Assembly: GCA_045639325.1 (NCBI GenBank)
Contig: JAZUCU010000040.1
Span: 1 to 64,000 of the forward strand
DNA from: RGIG8244 sp045639325
Lineage (GTDB): Bacteria; Verrucomicrobiota; Lentisphaeria; Victivallales; UBA1829
Direction of reading: 5' to 3'
DNA: 64,000 bases
Of the stretch, positions 1 through 7,871 are shown piece after piece. Position 1 is the first letter of the stretch. Each line of letters begins with the position of its first letter. The notes below the pieces were generated by a model that ran no database searches, was not told the origin of the DNA, and saw nothing but the letters and a program-made list of their open reading frames with translations. Made by a program: the position numbers and the translations under genes.

Positions 1-249
1 GTGAAAGAGATGGCAGAACGTGCTGATACAGATAAAATCTGGCGGGATTTCGGCGATGCGCTGGCTGATTTACTGACAGACTGGCAGAGTGAATTGCAGT
101 TGGAGAAAATTTATGTCGGCGGCGGCATAAGTAAAGCTGCAAAACGTTTTATGACAGAAAAACTTGCCGCATTACCGCTGGAGTTTGTTTCTTCGGGGGA
201 TTTGAATTTATACGGAGTAGTAAAACATTTTCTATGTTTGAACAGGTGA
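1..249 (+). CDS. C-terminal end of a probable ROK-family sugar kinase/regulator (partial)
   Basis: Only the last 82 or fewer codons are inside the window; the frame is open at base 1, so the true start lies upstream. The segment VGGGISKAA followed by a short C-terminal helix resembles the end of ROK proteins (glucokinase-like ATP-dependent sugar kinases and NagC-type repressors), where a GGG(I/V) turn near the C-terminus belongs to the ATP-binding lobe. It is followed after 4 bases by a cupin gene and then a GH4 glycosidase, which fits a sugar-use operon. The conserved metal-binding and catalytic regions are not visible, so kinase cannot be told from repressor. Confidence 0.5.
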   Translation: MKEMAERADTDKIWRDFGDALADLLTDWQSELQLEKIYVGGGISKAAKRFMTEKLAALPLEFVSSGDLNLYGVVKHFLCLNR

Positions 250-253
250 TATT

Positions 254-604
254 ATGAATGAAAAAAAACGTTATGTTGTTGAAAATTTTGCTGATATTGA
301 AGCTGTCCCGTGTCCATGCGGCATGAGTAAACGCGCCTTTGTCAAATCTTCAAATGGAGCAGCGACATTTCATCAGGTAGAGATAAAAAAAGATGCAACT
401 CTGCATTATCATAAAGAACATATTGAACTTTATCTCATTCTGGAAGGCAGCGGCTTCATGGAACTTGACGGAGAAAAAATACCGGTAGCTCCCGGCAATA
501 CGATTTTTATTGATAAATATTGCCGTCACCGGGCATTGGGCAATATGAAAATTGCCAATGTTTCAATTCCGTCATTTGATCCGGCAGACGAATGGTTTGA
601 TTGA
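254..604 (+). CDS. Small single-domain cupin protein
   Basis: A 116-residue protein with one cupin barrel. Motif 1 is visible as HYHKEHIELYLILEGSG (His-x-His, then Glu four residues later, then Gly), and motif 2 as PGNTIFIDKYCRHRALG with its metal-ligand His. Such proteins bind a divalent metal and often act as sugar isomerases/epimerases or as sugar sensors; the exact role cannot be read here. An AGGTGA ribosome site precedes the ATG, and the gene is packed between the ROK-like gene (4-base gap) and GH4 (22-base gap), so it is probably part of the same transcript. No signal peptide is seen, so it should be cytoplasmic. Confidence 0.75.
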   Translation: MNEKKRYVVENFADIEAVPCPCGMSKRAFVKSSNGAATFHQVEIKKDATLHYHKEHIELYLILEGSGFMELDGEKIPVAPGNTIFIDKYCRHRALGNMKIANVSIPSFDPADEWFD

Positions 605-626
605 GAAATAACCGGAGAGTAACAAA

Positions 627-1982
627 ATGAAAATCACATTCACCGGCGGCGGTTCATTGCGGTTGATACCGATTTTGCGAGGTGTCATGACTGAATGTCC
701 GCAGGTTTTTGAAGATGCTGAATTGCGATTTTTCGATCTTCACAAAGATCGTGCGCAGGCAGTTATTACCCTGCTTCAGCATTCGCCTGAATTCCGCAAT
801 GTCAAAAAATGCCGTTTTGTTTGTCCTGCAACTTTAGATGATGCACTGAAAGATATTGATATTTGCTATCTTACAATGGGCATACGCCGCGAACCGCAGA
901 CTGTGCAGGCGGCACATATTTGCAGTGAGGCAGGACTTATTTCCACAGATCAGCTGTCATTGACCGGAGCATTCTGGGGTGTACAGCTGGGCAGAACTGT
1001 TTACAACATAGCAGAAAAACTTGCCGAACTTTCGCCTGACGCATTGATGCTGATATTTGCCAATCCGGTTGCAGTTTACAGCAGCATGATAGAACGTTTT
1101 CTTGGAGTGAAAGCTCTCGGAATATGCGGCGGCTTCAATAATCACCGCTATGATTTAACCAGACTTTTCGGCAAAAATGAATATACCCAAAACTGTGATG
1201 TTGTTGCCGCCGGCATCAATCACCTTTCCTTTATCCTACACGGCACTTTCAATGGGGAGGATATTTATCAGAGTGTTGCTCCGCGTCTCCTGAATGATTC
1301 ATGGCGTAATATTTTCGATGATAACTTTGTCATGCATGAAACAATGGATTTGCTGTACAATGTTTACCGCAAGCACAAATATCTGGTTTTTTCAACTGAA
1401 ATTGACGGTATCTATCATCTCGCTCCGGAAAAAATCAATGAAATGCAAAAAAAACTTCTGCCGCCGAAAGAAATTTACAACCCGGCAGAATCTGCAAAAA
1501 TTGCCGCCGCAAAAGTTGAAAATAATTTTAAAATCCTGCTTGATTCCGCAAAAAATCCGCTTCAGGAGGAAATTTATTCAAATAATCCGCTTTTTAAAAT
1601 CGACAGTCATGACATTACCATTCCGATTCTCAAGGCATGCGCCGGTATTGAAAAAATGCGTATCGTTGCATCCGGTATCAATAACGGAGCGATTTCAAAT
1701 ATGCCGTTAAATGCGGCAGTTGAATATACAATGGATATTGAGGGCAAAAAGATAACTCCGGTTGAAAATCAGTTTGTTCCTGCACCTTTTGCAGATATGG
1801 TTTCGTCTCTTTCAGAGTTTCAAACTCTGCTTGGTGAAGCGATAGTCAAACATGACCACAGAATTTTTGCCGCCGCTTTGGAAACATATCCATTCTGCAA
1901 CAGGCAGGTCGTTGGAAAACTTTTCGGATTATTCAAGGATATTATAAACAGTGAAATGCAGAAAGCGTCAGCTTTTTTTTAA
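627..1982 (+). CDS. GH4-family glycosidase (NAD- and metal-dependent alpha/beta-glycosidase type)
   Basis: 451 residues, a normal GH4 length. GH4 enzymes hydrolyse glycosides, often 6-phosphoglycosides or glucuronides, by a redox-elimination route that needs NAD and Mn2+. The N-terminal Rossmann start FTGGGS (residues 5-10) fits the NAD site. The expected metal ligands are present: Cys167 in LGICGG and His199 in AGINHLSF. An NP pair (residues 146-147, IFANPVAV) matches the conserved substrate-side Asn-Pro. The protein has no signal peptide and would act in the cytoplasm on imported sugar. It is the third gene of the ROK-cupin-GH4 set. Substrate cannot be assigned; alpha-glucosidase, galactosidase and glucuronidase members share these motifs. 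Confidence 0.88.
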   Translation: MKITFTGGGSLRLIPILRGVMTECPQVFEDAELRFFDLHKDRAQAVITLLQHSPEFRNVKKCRFVCPATLDDALKDIDICYLTMGIRREPQTVQAAHICSEAGLISTDQLSLTGAFWGVQLGRTVYNIAEKLAELSPDALMLIFANPVAVYSSMIERFLGVKALGICGGFNNHRYDLTRLFGKNEYTQNCDVVAAGINHLSFILHGTFNGEDIYQSVAPRLLNDSWRNIFDDNFVMHETMDLLYNVYRKHKYLVFSTEIDGIYHLAPEKINEMQKKLLPPKEIYNPAESAKIAAAKVENNFKILLDSAKNPLQEEIYSNNPLFKIDSHDITIPILKACAGIEKMRIVASGINNGAISNMPLNAAVEYTMDIEGKKITPVENQFVPAPFADMVSSLSEFQTLLGEAIVKHDHRIFAAALETYPFCNRQVVGKLFGLFKDIINSEMQKASAFF

Positions 1983-2092
1983 TTGATATAAATCATAAAA
2001 CAGGAGGAAAAAAAGAAAATTATAAATCGGCAAATCTTACGAAATAACAGACAATTATGAACTTTTACAACTTTTAACGAAAGGATAAAAAA

Positions 2093-2842
2093 ATGAAAAA
2101 AACATTCACACTCATCGAACTGCTCGTCGTTATCGCTATCATCGCAATTCTTGCCGGTATGCTTTTACCGGCATTGAGCAAGGTGAAAGAATCGGCGAAA
2201 AATGCCACCTGTTCCAGCAATCTGAAACAGCTCGGTACTTATTTTGCCATGTATTCCAGCGATTACAAAGGTTTTATGCCCTATGGTAACTATTTCGGTT
2301 CCGACCGTTTGAGCTGGCAGGAATGGTTCAATGTTGCCGGTTACAGCAAAGTGGAAAAAACTTACACATCCGAAAAAAACAATATCTTCGGCTGCCCCGT
2401 CAATTGGAGAACAAAAAGTCAGGAAGTCCTCGGCATGGACCGCAGTTACGGCAGATTGAAATGGTATTCTGCAAGTTGGCCGTCACCTTATGTTGACGTG
2501 GCGAATGACAGTAAAGCGGTTGTTTATATTTCCCACCGTATGAAACCCGGAGCACCTTTGCTGTTGGATTCCGCTATGTTGGTAAATAACGTGAATTATA
2601 TGGCACAAATTACAAAACTTACACCGCTGAATTCAAACGCAAGTTCTACGATTGGTAATGTTGCGGCAAAGCATAACAACAAGATTTCTCTGATGACGTT
2701 CTCCGGCAGTGCATTTATTGTTACTCCCTCCGAATTGCCCAATTATTTCCTCGCTTATTACGGCAAAGAAAATACGCATGCACAGCGTGAGGTTGAAACC
2801 TGGTATGTGAACCGTGCCGGTACTGTGCTTAAAGTAAAATAA
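2093..2842 (+). CDS. Pseudopilin-like protein (prepilin N-terminus), first gene of the DUF4838/GH63-like operon
   Basis: 249 residues. The N-terminus MKKTFTLIELLVVIAIIAIL is a type IV pilin/type II secretion pseudopilin signal: short basic stretch, then a hydrophobic helix with the conserved Glu at position +5 of FTLIE. The residue before Phe is Thr rather than the usual Gly. After the helix a CSSNLKQLG segment follows, as is typical of the family. The family's C-terminal H-X9-DG signature is altered here: KHNNKISLMTFSG has His and spacing but Ser in place of Asp. A ribosome site AAGGA precedes the ATG. The gene lies 22 bases upstream of a secreted DUF4838 enzyme. Role in export or surface display is inferred. 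Confidence 0.85.
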   Translation: MKKTFTLIELLVVIAIIAILAGMLLPALSKVKESAKNATCSSNLKQLGTYFAMYSSDYKGFMPYGNYFGSDRLSWQEWFNVAGYSKVEKTYTSEKNNIFGCPVNWRTKSQEVLGMDRSYGRLKWYSASWPSPYVDVANDSKAVVYISHRMKPGAPLLLDSAMLVNNVNYMAQITKLTPLNSNASSTIGNVAAKHNNKISLMTFSGSAFIVTPSELPNYFLAYYGKENTHAQREVETWYVNRAGTVLKVK

Positions 2843-2864
2843 AATATATGAGAAAGATGAAAAA

Positions 2865-5099
2865 ATGAAAAAAAAGAATCTTAGTGTCTTTTTCCTGGTA
2901 TCTTTTGCGTTTTGCCTCTGCGGTCAGGTCACAATCGATAACCGTACCGCCGTACGGCTTGAGATTGCAAATCCCACACCTGCAGAACTTAACGCGGCAA
3001 AAGAATTGAAACATTATATGGGCAGAATTTTCGGTACGCCGGAAAATGTCCTCAACCGCAAAAATGGGCCTGCCGTTATCCTGCGCTATGATAAATCCCT
3101 CGGATTGGAAGAATTCAATATTTCTTCCGACAAAGCGGGCAACATTGTCATCCGCGGCGGCAGAATCCGCGGCGTACTCCTCGGGACTTATTATTTCCTC
3201 GACCGGAAACTCGGGGTACACTGGTACAGTCCTTATGATGAATATGTACCGAAGGCAAAAGCCATCAAAGTCAGCGGACTTCCGTATAAAGGCAAATCCG
3301 TTTATGAAGCCCGTTTGATGCTGGGGCACAGAGACCGCCAATCCAGACTCTGGACTGCCCGGAATCTTCTTACGACCAATGCTGTTGTCAAAGATCCGGA
3401 TCCGAATCTCGGCGAAGTTTCTGTATTTGCTCCCCCCAATGCCTGTCATGGTCTGTTCCAGATCATCCCCGGCGTAAAATATAAAGATCATCCGGAATTT
3501 TTTGCATTGATCCGCGGAAAACGCCAGGACCCCATGAAGATATCAGTCGGTTTGGACTTCTGTCTGACCAATCAGGGGTTGATCGATGCCACGATCAAAG
3601 AATGTCGTGAGTATTTGAAAAAGGCACCGAATGCAACTTATATCTCCATTCAGGAGGGGGACGGCACGATCGGTAACTGCGAATGTGCGCCCTGTCAGAA
3701 ACTGAAAAAAGATTGCGGTGGCCGTGAATCTGCCCGCTGGGTCTACTTTGCCAACAAAGTCGGAGAAGCTCTGAAAGACGAATTTCCCAAAGTGAAATTC
3801 CTGATCTTTGCTTACACCGCCAGTAAAGCACCTCCGAAAAATATCAAAGCAAACGATAACGTTGCAGTTCAGCTCTGTGCCTGGGGCAACCATCGCGGTA
3901 AACCCTATGCCCATTATCACAACAAAAACGGGAATGCCCTGATGCGTCAGCTGAAAGCATGGAAGGAAGTCTGCCCCAATATTCTGATTTGGGACTACAC
4001 TTACACGTTCTCTGACTGCTTCCTCCAGCAACCGGATATTCTGTTGAACATCGACAACATCAAATCCTTTGCCGAATTCGGTGCAAACGGAATCTTCCCG
4101 GAAGATAACTATCCGAACGTAATCGCTTACGGGATTCCTTTCCGTTCCTGGCTGCTTGCCCGCGCCATGTGGAATCCCGATGAATGTGACGGCGAAAAAT
4201 TGGAAGAAACATTCTGCATGGAATATTTCGGTCCGAAAGCTGGAAAATACATGCTGGAATATTATCGTAATATCCGCAAAGTCCATCACAAACAGGGACT
4301 TGTTGCCTTTACCGGCGGCGGAGCCATTGGTAACGCTGCTTTTGAACGACCGGAAGTCACTGCATACAGTCTGAAATTGTTTGATCAGGCTTTGAATGCA
4401 GTGAAAGGCGATCGTGTCTATACCCGCCGTATTCTGGAAACAAGATTGCCGGTACTGTATCGTGCATTGATCGATTATCAGAAAGTAAAACCGCTTGCAA
4501 ATCTTAAAATGACACCGCAGGAATTGGCGGATACAATAATCCATTATCTGATGGGTAAACAGAAATCTGCCTATCTCCACAACTATTATAAAGGATACAT
4601 CGCACGTGTCAATGCTCTGATCCATGGTGCTTCCATCAAAGCGGATACCAACCGCCGTTACGGAATGAACTCCCCGGCCCGGGCTTATGACGGCAAAATC
4701 GGAACCTACTGGCATGCCGGTGCAGGCAATGGATGGGTTCAGATCGAATTCGATGAAAAACGCCCGCTTCACCGCATCACTACCAGTTTCTATCATGGTT
4801 CCGGTGCCGTTACCATTGACTATCAGATCGACGGCAGTTTTGATGGGGTAACCTGGTTCCCCATCGTAAAACGCAATGTCAGCAAATGGAATCGTAAAAC
4901 GTATCTCCACTTTGTCGATACAAAACTGGATACCATTGTAGAAGCAAAATTTGTCCGCACCACCATTCACAAAACAATGTATGAAGTCCGGGCAGGTGTT
5001 CTCGCCGGAAATGATGCATTAGTCGGCGAACAGTGGTTCAACTTGAAAGAACTCCCCGCCCAGTTATTCAGCAAAGAACGTCCCCCGAAACAAATTTGA
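2865..5099 (+). CDS. Secreted DUF4838 glycosidase-like protein with C-terminal F5/8-type C (discoidin-like) domain
   Basis: 744 residues. Residues 1-20 form a signal peptide (MKKKNLSVFFLVSFAFCLCG). Residues about 25-140 look like the alpha/beta domain found in front of GH20/GH67-type barrels (AAKELKHYMGRIFG). The central region is a DUF4838-like TIM-barrel with a CxCxxC motif at Cys272/274/277 (CECAPC). Residues about 590-720 form a discoidin-like carbohydrate-binding sandwich (SPARAYDGKIGTYWHAG). The catalytic residues and substrate of this family are not firmly known, so action on a complex polysaccharide or host glycan is inference. It lies between two pseudopilin genes (22 bases upstream, 16 bases downstream). 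Confidence 0.85.
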   Translation: MKKKNLSVFFLVSFAFCLCGQVTIDNRTAVRLEIANPTPAELNAAKELKHYMGRIFGTPENVLNRKNGPAVILRYDKSLGLEEFNISSDKAGNIVIRGGRIRGVLLGTYYFLDRKLGVHWYSPYDEYVPKAKAIKVSGLPYKGKSVYEARLMLGHRDRQSRLWTARNLLTTNAVVKDPDPNLGEVSVFAPPNACHGLFQIIPGVKYKDHPEFFALIRGKRQDPMKISVGLDFCLTNQGLIDATIKECREYLKKAPNATYISIQEGDGTIGNCECAPCQKLKKDCGGRESARWVYFANKVGEALKDEFPKVKFLIFAYTASKAPPKNIKANDNVAVQLCAWGNHRGKPYAHYHNKNGNALMRQLKAWKEVCPNILIWDYTYTFSDCFLQQPDILLNIDNIKSFAEFGANGIFPEDNYPNVIAYGIPFRSWLLARAMWNPDECDGEKLEETFCMEYFGPKAGKYMLEYYRNIRKVHHKQGLVAFTGGGAIGNAAFERPEVTAYSLKLFDQALNAVKGDRVYTRRILETRLPVLYRALIDYQKVKPLANLKMTPQELADTIIHYLMGKQKSAYLHNYYKGYIARVNALIHGASIKADTNRRYGMNSPARAYDGKIGTYWHAGAGNGWVQIEFDEKRPLHRITTSFYHGSGAVTIDYQIDGSFDGVTWFPIVKRNVSKWNRKTYLHFVDTKLDTIVEAKFVRTTIHKTMYEVRAGVLAGNDALVGEQWFNLKELPAQLFSKERPPKQI

Positions 5100-5115
5100 T
5101 GAGAAGGTGAATAAA

Positions 5116-5805
5116 ATGAAACATTTTGCTTTAACAGAATTGATTATTACATTGGCAGTTTGCGTACTGCTCGGCTGTATGGTCTCCGCCGCCGCATCCG
5201 TAAACAATAAGAAAGCAGCGGAAACCATGTGTGCCGCCAATTTGAGCAAATTGGGAAAAGCCGTGTTCAAATACACCGCTGACAATAAAGGATATCTCCC
5301 GGAAAGCGGTTACATGCAGGATAACTGGCAGCGGAAATTGATTCCCTATCTGATCGGAAAAGATACGACCGATCTGAAAAAATCACGTCCCTTTTTCCGT
5401 TGTCCGGCAGACAGCAATCAGTTGCCGTCCTACCAGAGAAACAATCCTTCCTATATCGGCAAGAACAGCTATTGCGCCAACATTTATGTGATCGACATCA
5501 AAGGTGTTGACGTCAATAACGACCATGTAAAAGGCGGTCAGGAGCTGAAAAAACTCTATGGACCGGATACGATTATTCTGCTGGCGGAAGATCATACAAA
5601 ACGGAACAGCATCGGTCAGGGTCCCTCTGTCCGGTATGATAAGAAAGGTGAATACATGTATCCGGAAGCGGCACAAAAAGGTTATCACGGCGACAAGAAC
5701 AATTATCTGATGCTTGATGGTGCAGTGGAATTTGATACATATGAAAACACTGTGAACCCTTACTTCAACAAATGGATCACCCGTTTTGTTTACAGTTATT
5801 TCTGA
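5116..5805 (+). CDS. Divergent pseudopilin-like protein
   Basis: 229 residues from the ATG at 5116, chosen because AAGGTG sits 7 bases upstream; a GTG at 5107 would give three more residues but lies inside that ribosome site. The N-terminus MKHFALTELIITLAVCVLLG keeps Phe+1 and Glu+5 but departs from the FTLIELLVVIAIIAIL consensus of the other copies, and His precedes Phe. The hydrophobic stretch, the CAANLSKLG segment and a C-terminal H-X9-DG (YHGDKNNYLMLDGA) place it in the same family. It is the second pseudopilin of one operon, and lies 26 bases upstream of a cytoplasmic glycosidase, so it may instead serve the DUF4838 protein before it. Confidence 0.75.
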   Translation: MKHFALTELIITLAVCVLLGCMVSAAASVNNKKAAETMCAANLSKLGKAVFKYTADNKGYLPESGYMQDNWQRKLIPYLIGKDTTDLKKSRPFFRCPADSNQLPSYQRNNPSYIGKNSYCANIYVIDIKGVDVNNDHVKGGQELKKLYGPDTIILLAEDHTKRNSIGQGPSVRYDKKGEYMYPEAAQKGYHGDKNNYLMLDGAVEFDTYENTVNPYFNKWITRFVYSYF

Positions 5806-5831
5806 TAACACCTGAAAGGTCTTTTTGAAAC

Positions 5832-7442
5832 ATGAGCAAGTTTCCTGATGTATGGGACTACGGTCAACTTCTGGCATTTTCCGGCATGGATGGTCAAACC
5901 GATTTCTGGAACGGTATGTGCCTCCGGACCGCAAAAGACGAATATGCTTTTGAATTGAAGATCCAGGATCCGGATCAGAAAGCCAAGATTTGTTATACCG
6001 GTGCGAAAACGGACCGGATCGAATTGACCGGCGATTTCTTCCGTTTCTATGTTGAGGGGAAAGTAGTTTCCAGCGGCGTATTATGTGACGGCTGGAGTAT
6101 TCTTCTGGATGGAGAATTTCAACTGGTCGATACAGAAGAATATTATGAATCCGAAGTCAGGGACGGCAGAATTCTCCTTGCGGTGAAAGAGCATTTCAAC
6201 GGTGCATTTCTGGACGAATCCACAGAGTCACTGATTGCCAAACGTGCCGCATTTCTGGAATCCTTCCCGGAACTGGAAAATGTTCCGGAATCCGCAAAAC
6301 GTACCGAACGGAAAGCATTGTCTCAAATCAAAAGTCAGGTCTATGCGCCGGAAGGCATGATCAAACAGCATTGGAGTACGCCGGACCGTTGGCCGCACCG
6401 TCACATGTGGTTGTGGGATTCTGCGTTTCATGCCATCGGGATGCGGAATTATAATCCGGCAATGGCACGGGAACTGATTTCCTCCATGTTCGATCTGCAA
6501 CAGGAAAACGGCTTTATTCCGTTGAGCGGATGTCCTTATTCTTTCAATGAGGCGTATACACAGCCCCCCGTTCTCGGGTTGGCAATGAAACTGGTCAACG
6601 AAGCCGAACCGGCACCGGAATGGATCGCCGGACTTGCACCGAAACTTGCCCGATATCTGGAATGGCTTTTTGCAAACCGGGATACCGATGGTTACGGCTT
6701 GCTGGAATGGGCGATAAGTGCTCATGCCAACTGCCGCAGTGGAGAAAGCGGAATGGATAACTCCCCCCGTTTTGACGGAGCTATTCAATTGGATGCCCCC
6801 GACTTCAACGCCTATGTGGCATCCGAATGTGAAATCCTTGCAACATTCCTCCCTGAACAGAAAGCGTATTGGATGGCGCATCATGACCGGATCTGTAAAT
6901 TGATGAATGAACGTCTCTGGTCGCCGGAACAGAATCTTTATGTGGATTATGATGTCGCAGGAAACAGACGCACCGATATTCTTTCCAGTGCGGGGTTCCT
7001 CCCCCTGTTCTGCGGTGCTCCGACACAGGAACAGGCGAAAAAAATGGCAGCACACTTGACGGATCCGACAACATTCGGTACGCCGTTGCGTGTTCCCTCT
7101 ATCGCGGCAAAAAACACAGAAGCCTACAAGAAAGATATGTGGCGCGGTCCGGTATGGACGAACATCAATTATCTGATTGCGCTCGGTTTGGAACGGTATG
7201 GATTCCATGATCTGGCAAAATCCATTATTCAGGATACATTACGTGATCAGGAAAAATGGTATCTGGAATTTGGTACGTTCTTTGAATTTTATGATGATCG
7301 CAAAGAAAACAGCCCCCGCGAACTGGAACGGAAAGGCAAAATGCCGGAAGGTGAATTTCATCCGTTGATGATGCCGTTCCATGATTATGGATGGTCCGGT
7401 ACGCTCTATCTGGAAATGATTAACCGGCAGGAATGGCGGTGA
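5832..7442 (+). CDS. Cytoplasmic GH63/MGH1-like glycoside hydrolase
   Basis: 536 residues without a signal peptide. The (alpha/alpha)6 barrel signature of the GH63/trehalase-related MGH1 group is clear: HMWLWDSAFHAIGM (general-acid Asp region), GFIPLSGCPYSFNEAYTQPPV, GMDNSPRFD, DMWRGPVWTNINYL and a C-terminal DYGWSGTLYL. Family members cleave alpha-glucosides, mannosylglycerate or related oligosaccharides by inversion; the substrate here is not decided by the sequence. It closes the pseudopilin-DUF4838-pseudopilin operon and is followed by a strong terminator, so it likely finishes inside the cell what the secreted enzyme starts outside. Confidence 0.85.
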   Translation: MSKFPDVWDYGQLLAFSGMDGQTDFWNGMCLRTAKDEYAFELKIQDPDQKAKICYTGAKTDRIELTGDFFRFYVEGKVVSSGVLCDGWSILLDGEFQLVDTEEYYESEVRDGRILLAVKEHFNGAFLDESTESLIAKRAAFLESFPELENVPESAKRTERKALSQIKSQVYAPEGMIKQHWSTPDRWPHRHMWLWDSAFHAIGMRNYNPAMARELISSMFDLQQENGFIPLSGCPYSFNEAYTQPPVLGLAMKLVNEAEPAPEWIAGLAPKLARYLEWLFANRDTDGYGLLEWAISAHANCRSGESGMDNSPRFDGAIQLDAPDFNAYVASECEILATFLPEQKAYWMAHHDRICKLMNERLWSPEQNLYVDYDVAGNRRTDILSSAGFLPLFCGAPTQEQAKKMAAHLTDPTTFGTPLRVPSIAAKNTEAYKKDMWRGPVWTNINYLIALGLERYGFHDLAKSIIQDTLRDQEKWYLEFGTFFEFYDDRKENSPRELERKGKMPEGEFHPLMMPFHDYGWSGTLYLEMINRQEWR

Positions 7443-7467
7443 CGACGTTTCTATAGAAATAATGCTT

Positions 7468-7500
7468 GGCGGCAGATCCGGAAAGCTGCCGCCTTTTTTT
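7468..7500 (+). terminator. Rho-independent terminator of the 2093-7442 operon
   Basis: A perfect 8-bp stem GGCGGCAG / CTGCCGCC (7468-7475 with 7486-7493) and seven T residues follow the GH63-like gene by 25 bases. Confidence 0.92.
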
Positions 7501-7840
7501 ATGCCCGGACGGTTCTTTTCAAAAAGATGGTCTGGGGAGTTTGCGTCAATTCCAATTGTTCCAGCGTCAGCAAGCCTTTGTCGTCCGCTTCAACAATACC
7601 TGTTTTGTCGCCGAAAGAATAAGCGATTTTTTCATGAGGGGCGATTTTGAACTGCTGTAAACGGCGGAAGGAAACATTATAAAGACCGTGTTTGCGTTTT
7701 TTATTTTTCGGATGAATGATTGCAAAGGAATCGGTTTGAGGCTGTTTTGCGCCCCATTCTTCTACAGATCCGTGATGAAACAATTCAAGAGTCCGTCCTT
7801 TGAGGATACCATCTTTACGCGGAGAAAATTTTTTTTGCAG
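7499..7840 (-). pseudogene. Probable 3' remnant of a gene (unrecognised C-terminal domain)
   Basis: This fills most of the only stretch over 300 bases without an intact gene (7443-7871). On the minus strand a frame is open from a stop at 7841-7843 to 7499, reading about 114 codons with protein-like character (for example HGLYNVSFRRLQQFKIAPHEK and a final LELTQTPQTIFLKR, like the last beta-sandwich of a glycosidase). There is no ATG; the first possible start is TTG at 7783 and no ribosome site precedes it. It lies 31 bases downstream of the GH20-like gene in the same direction. It may be a surviving 3' end after deletion, or a real small gene with a TTG start. Confidence 0.4.
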
Positions 7841-7871
7841 TCATAACTGTTTCTCTTTTGAAATTCGATTT

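Noticed and set aside
2829..3491. 220-codon minus-strand frame over the start of the DUF4838 gene
   Set aside because: Shadow frame without a ribosome site; the plus strand carries a signal peptide and the family domains.
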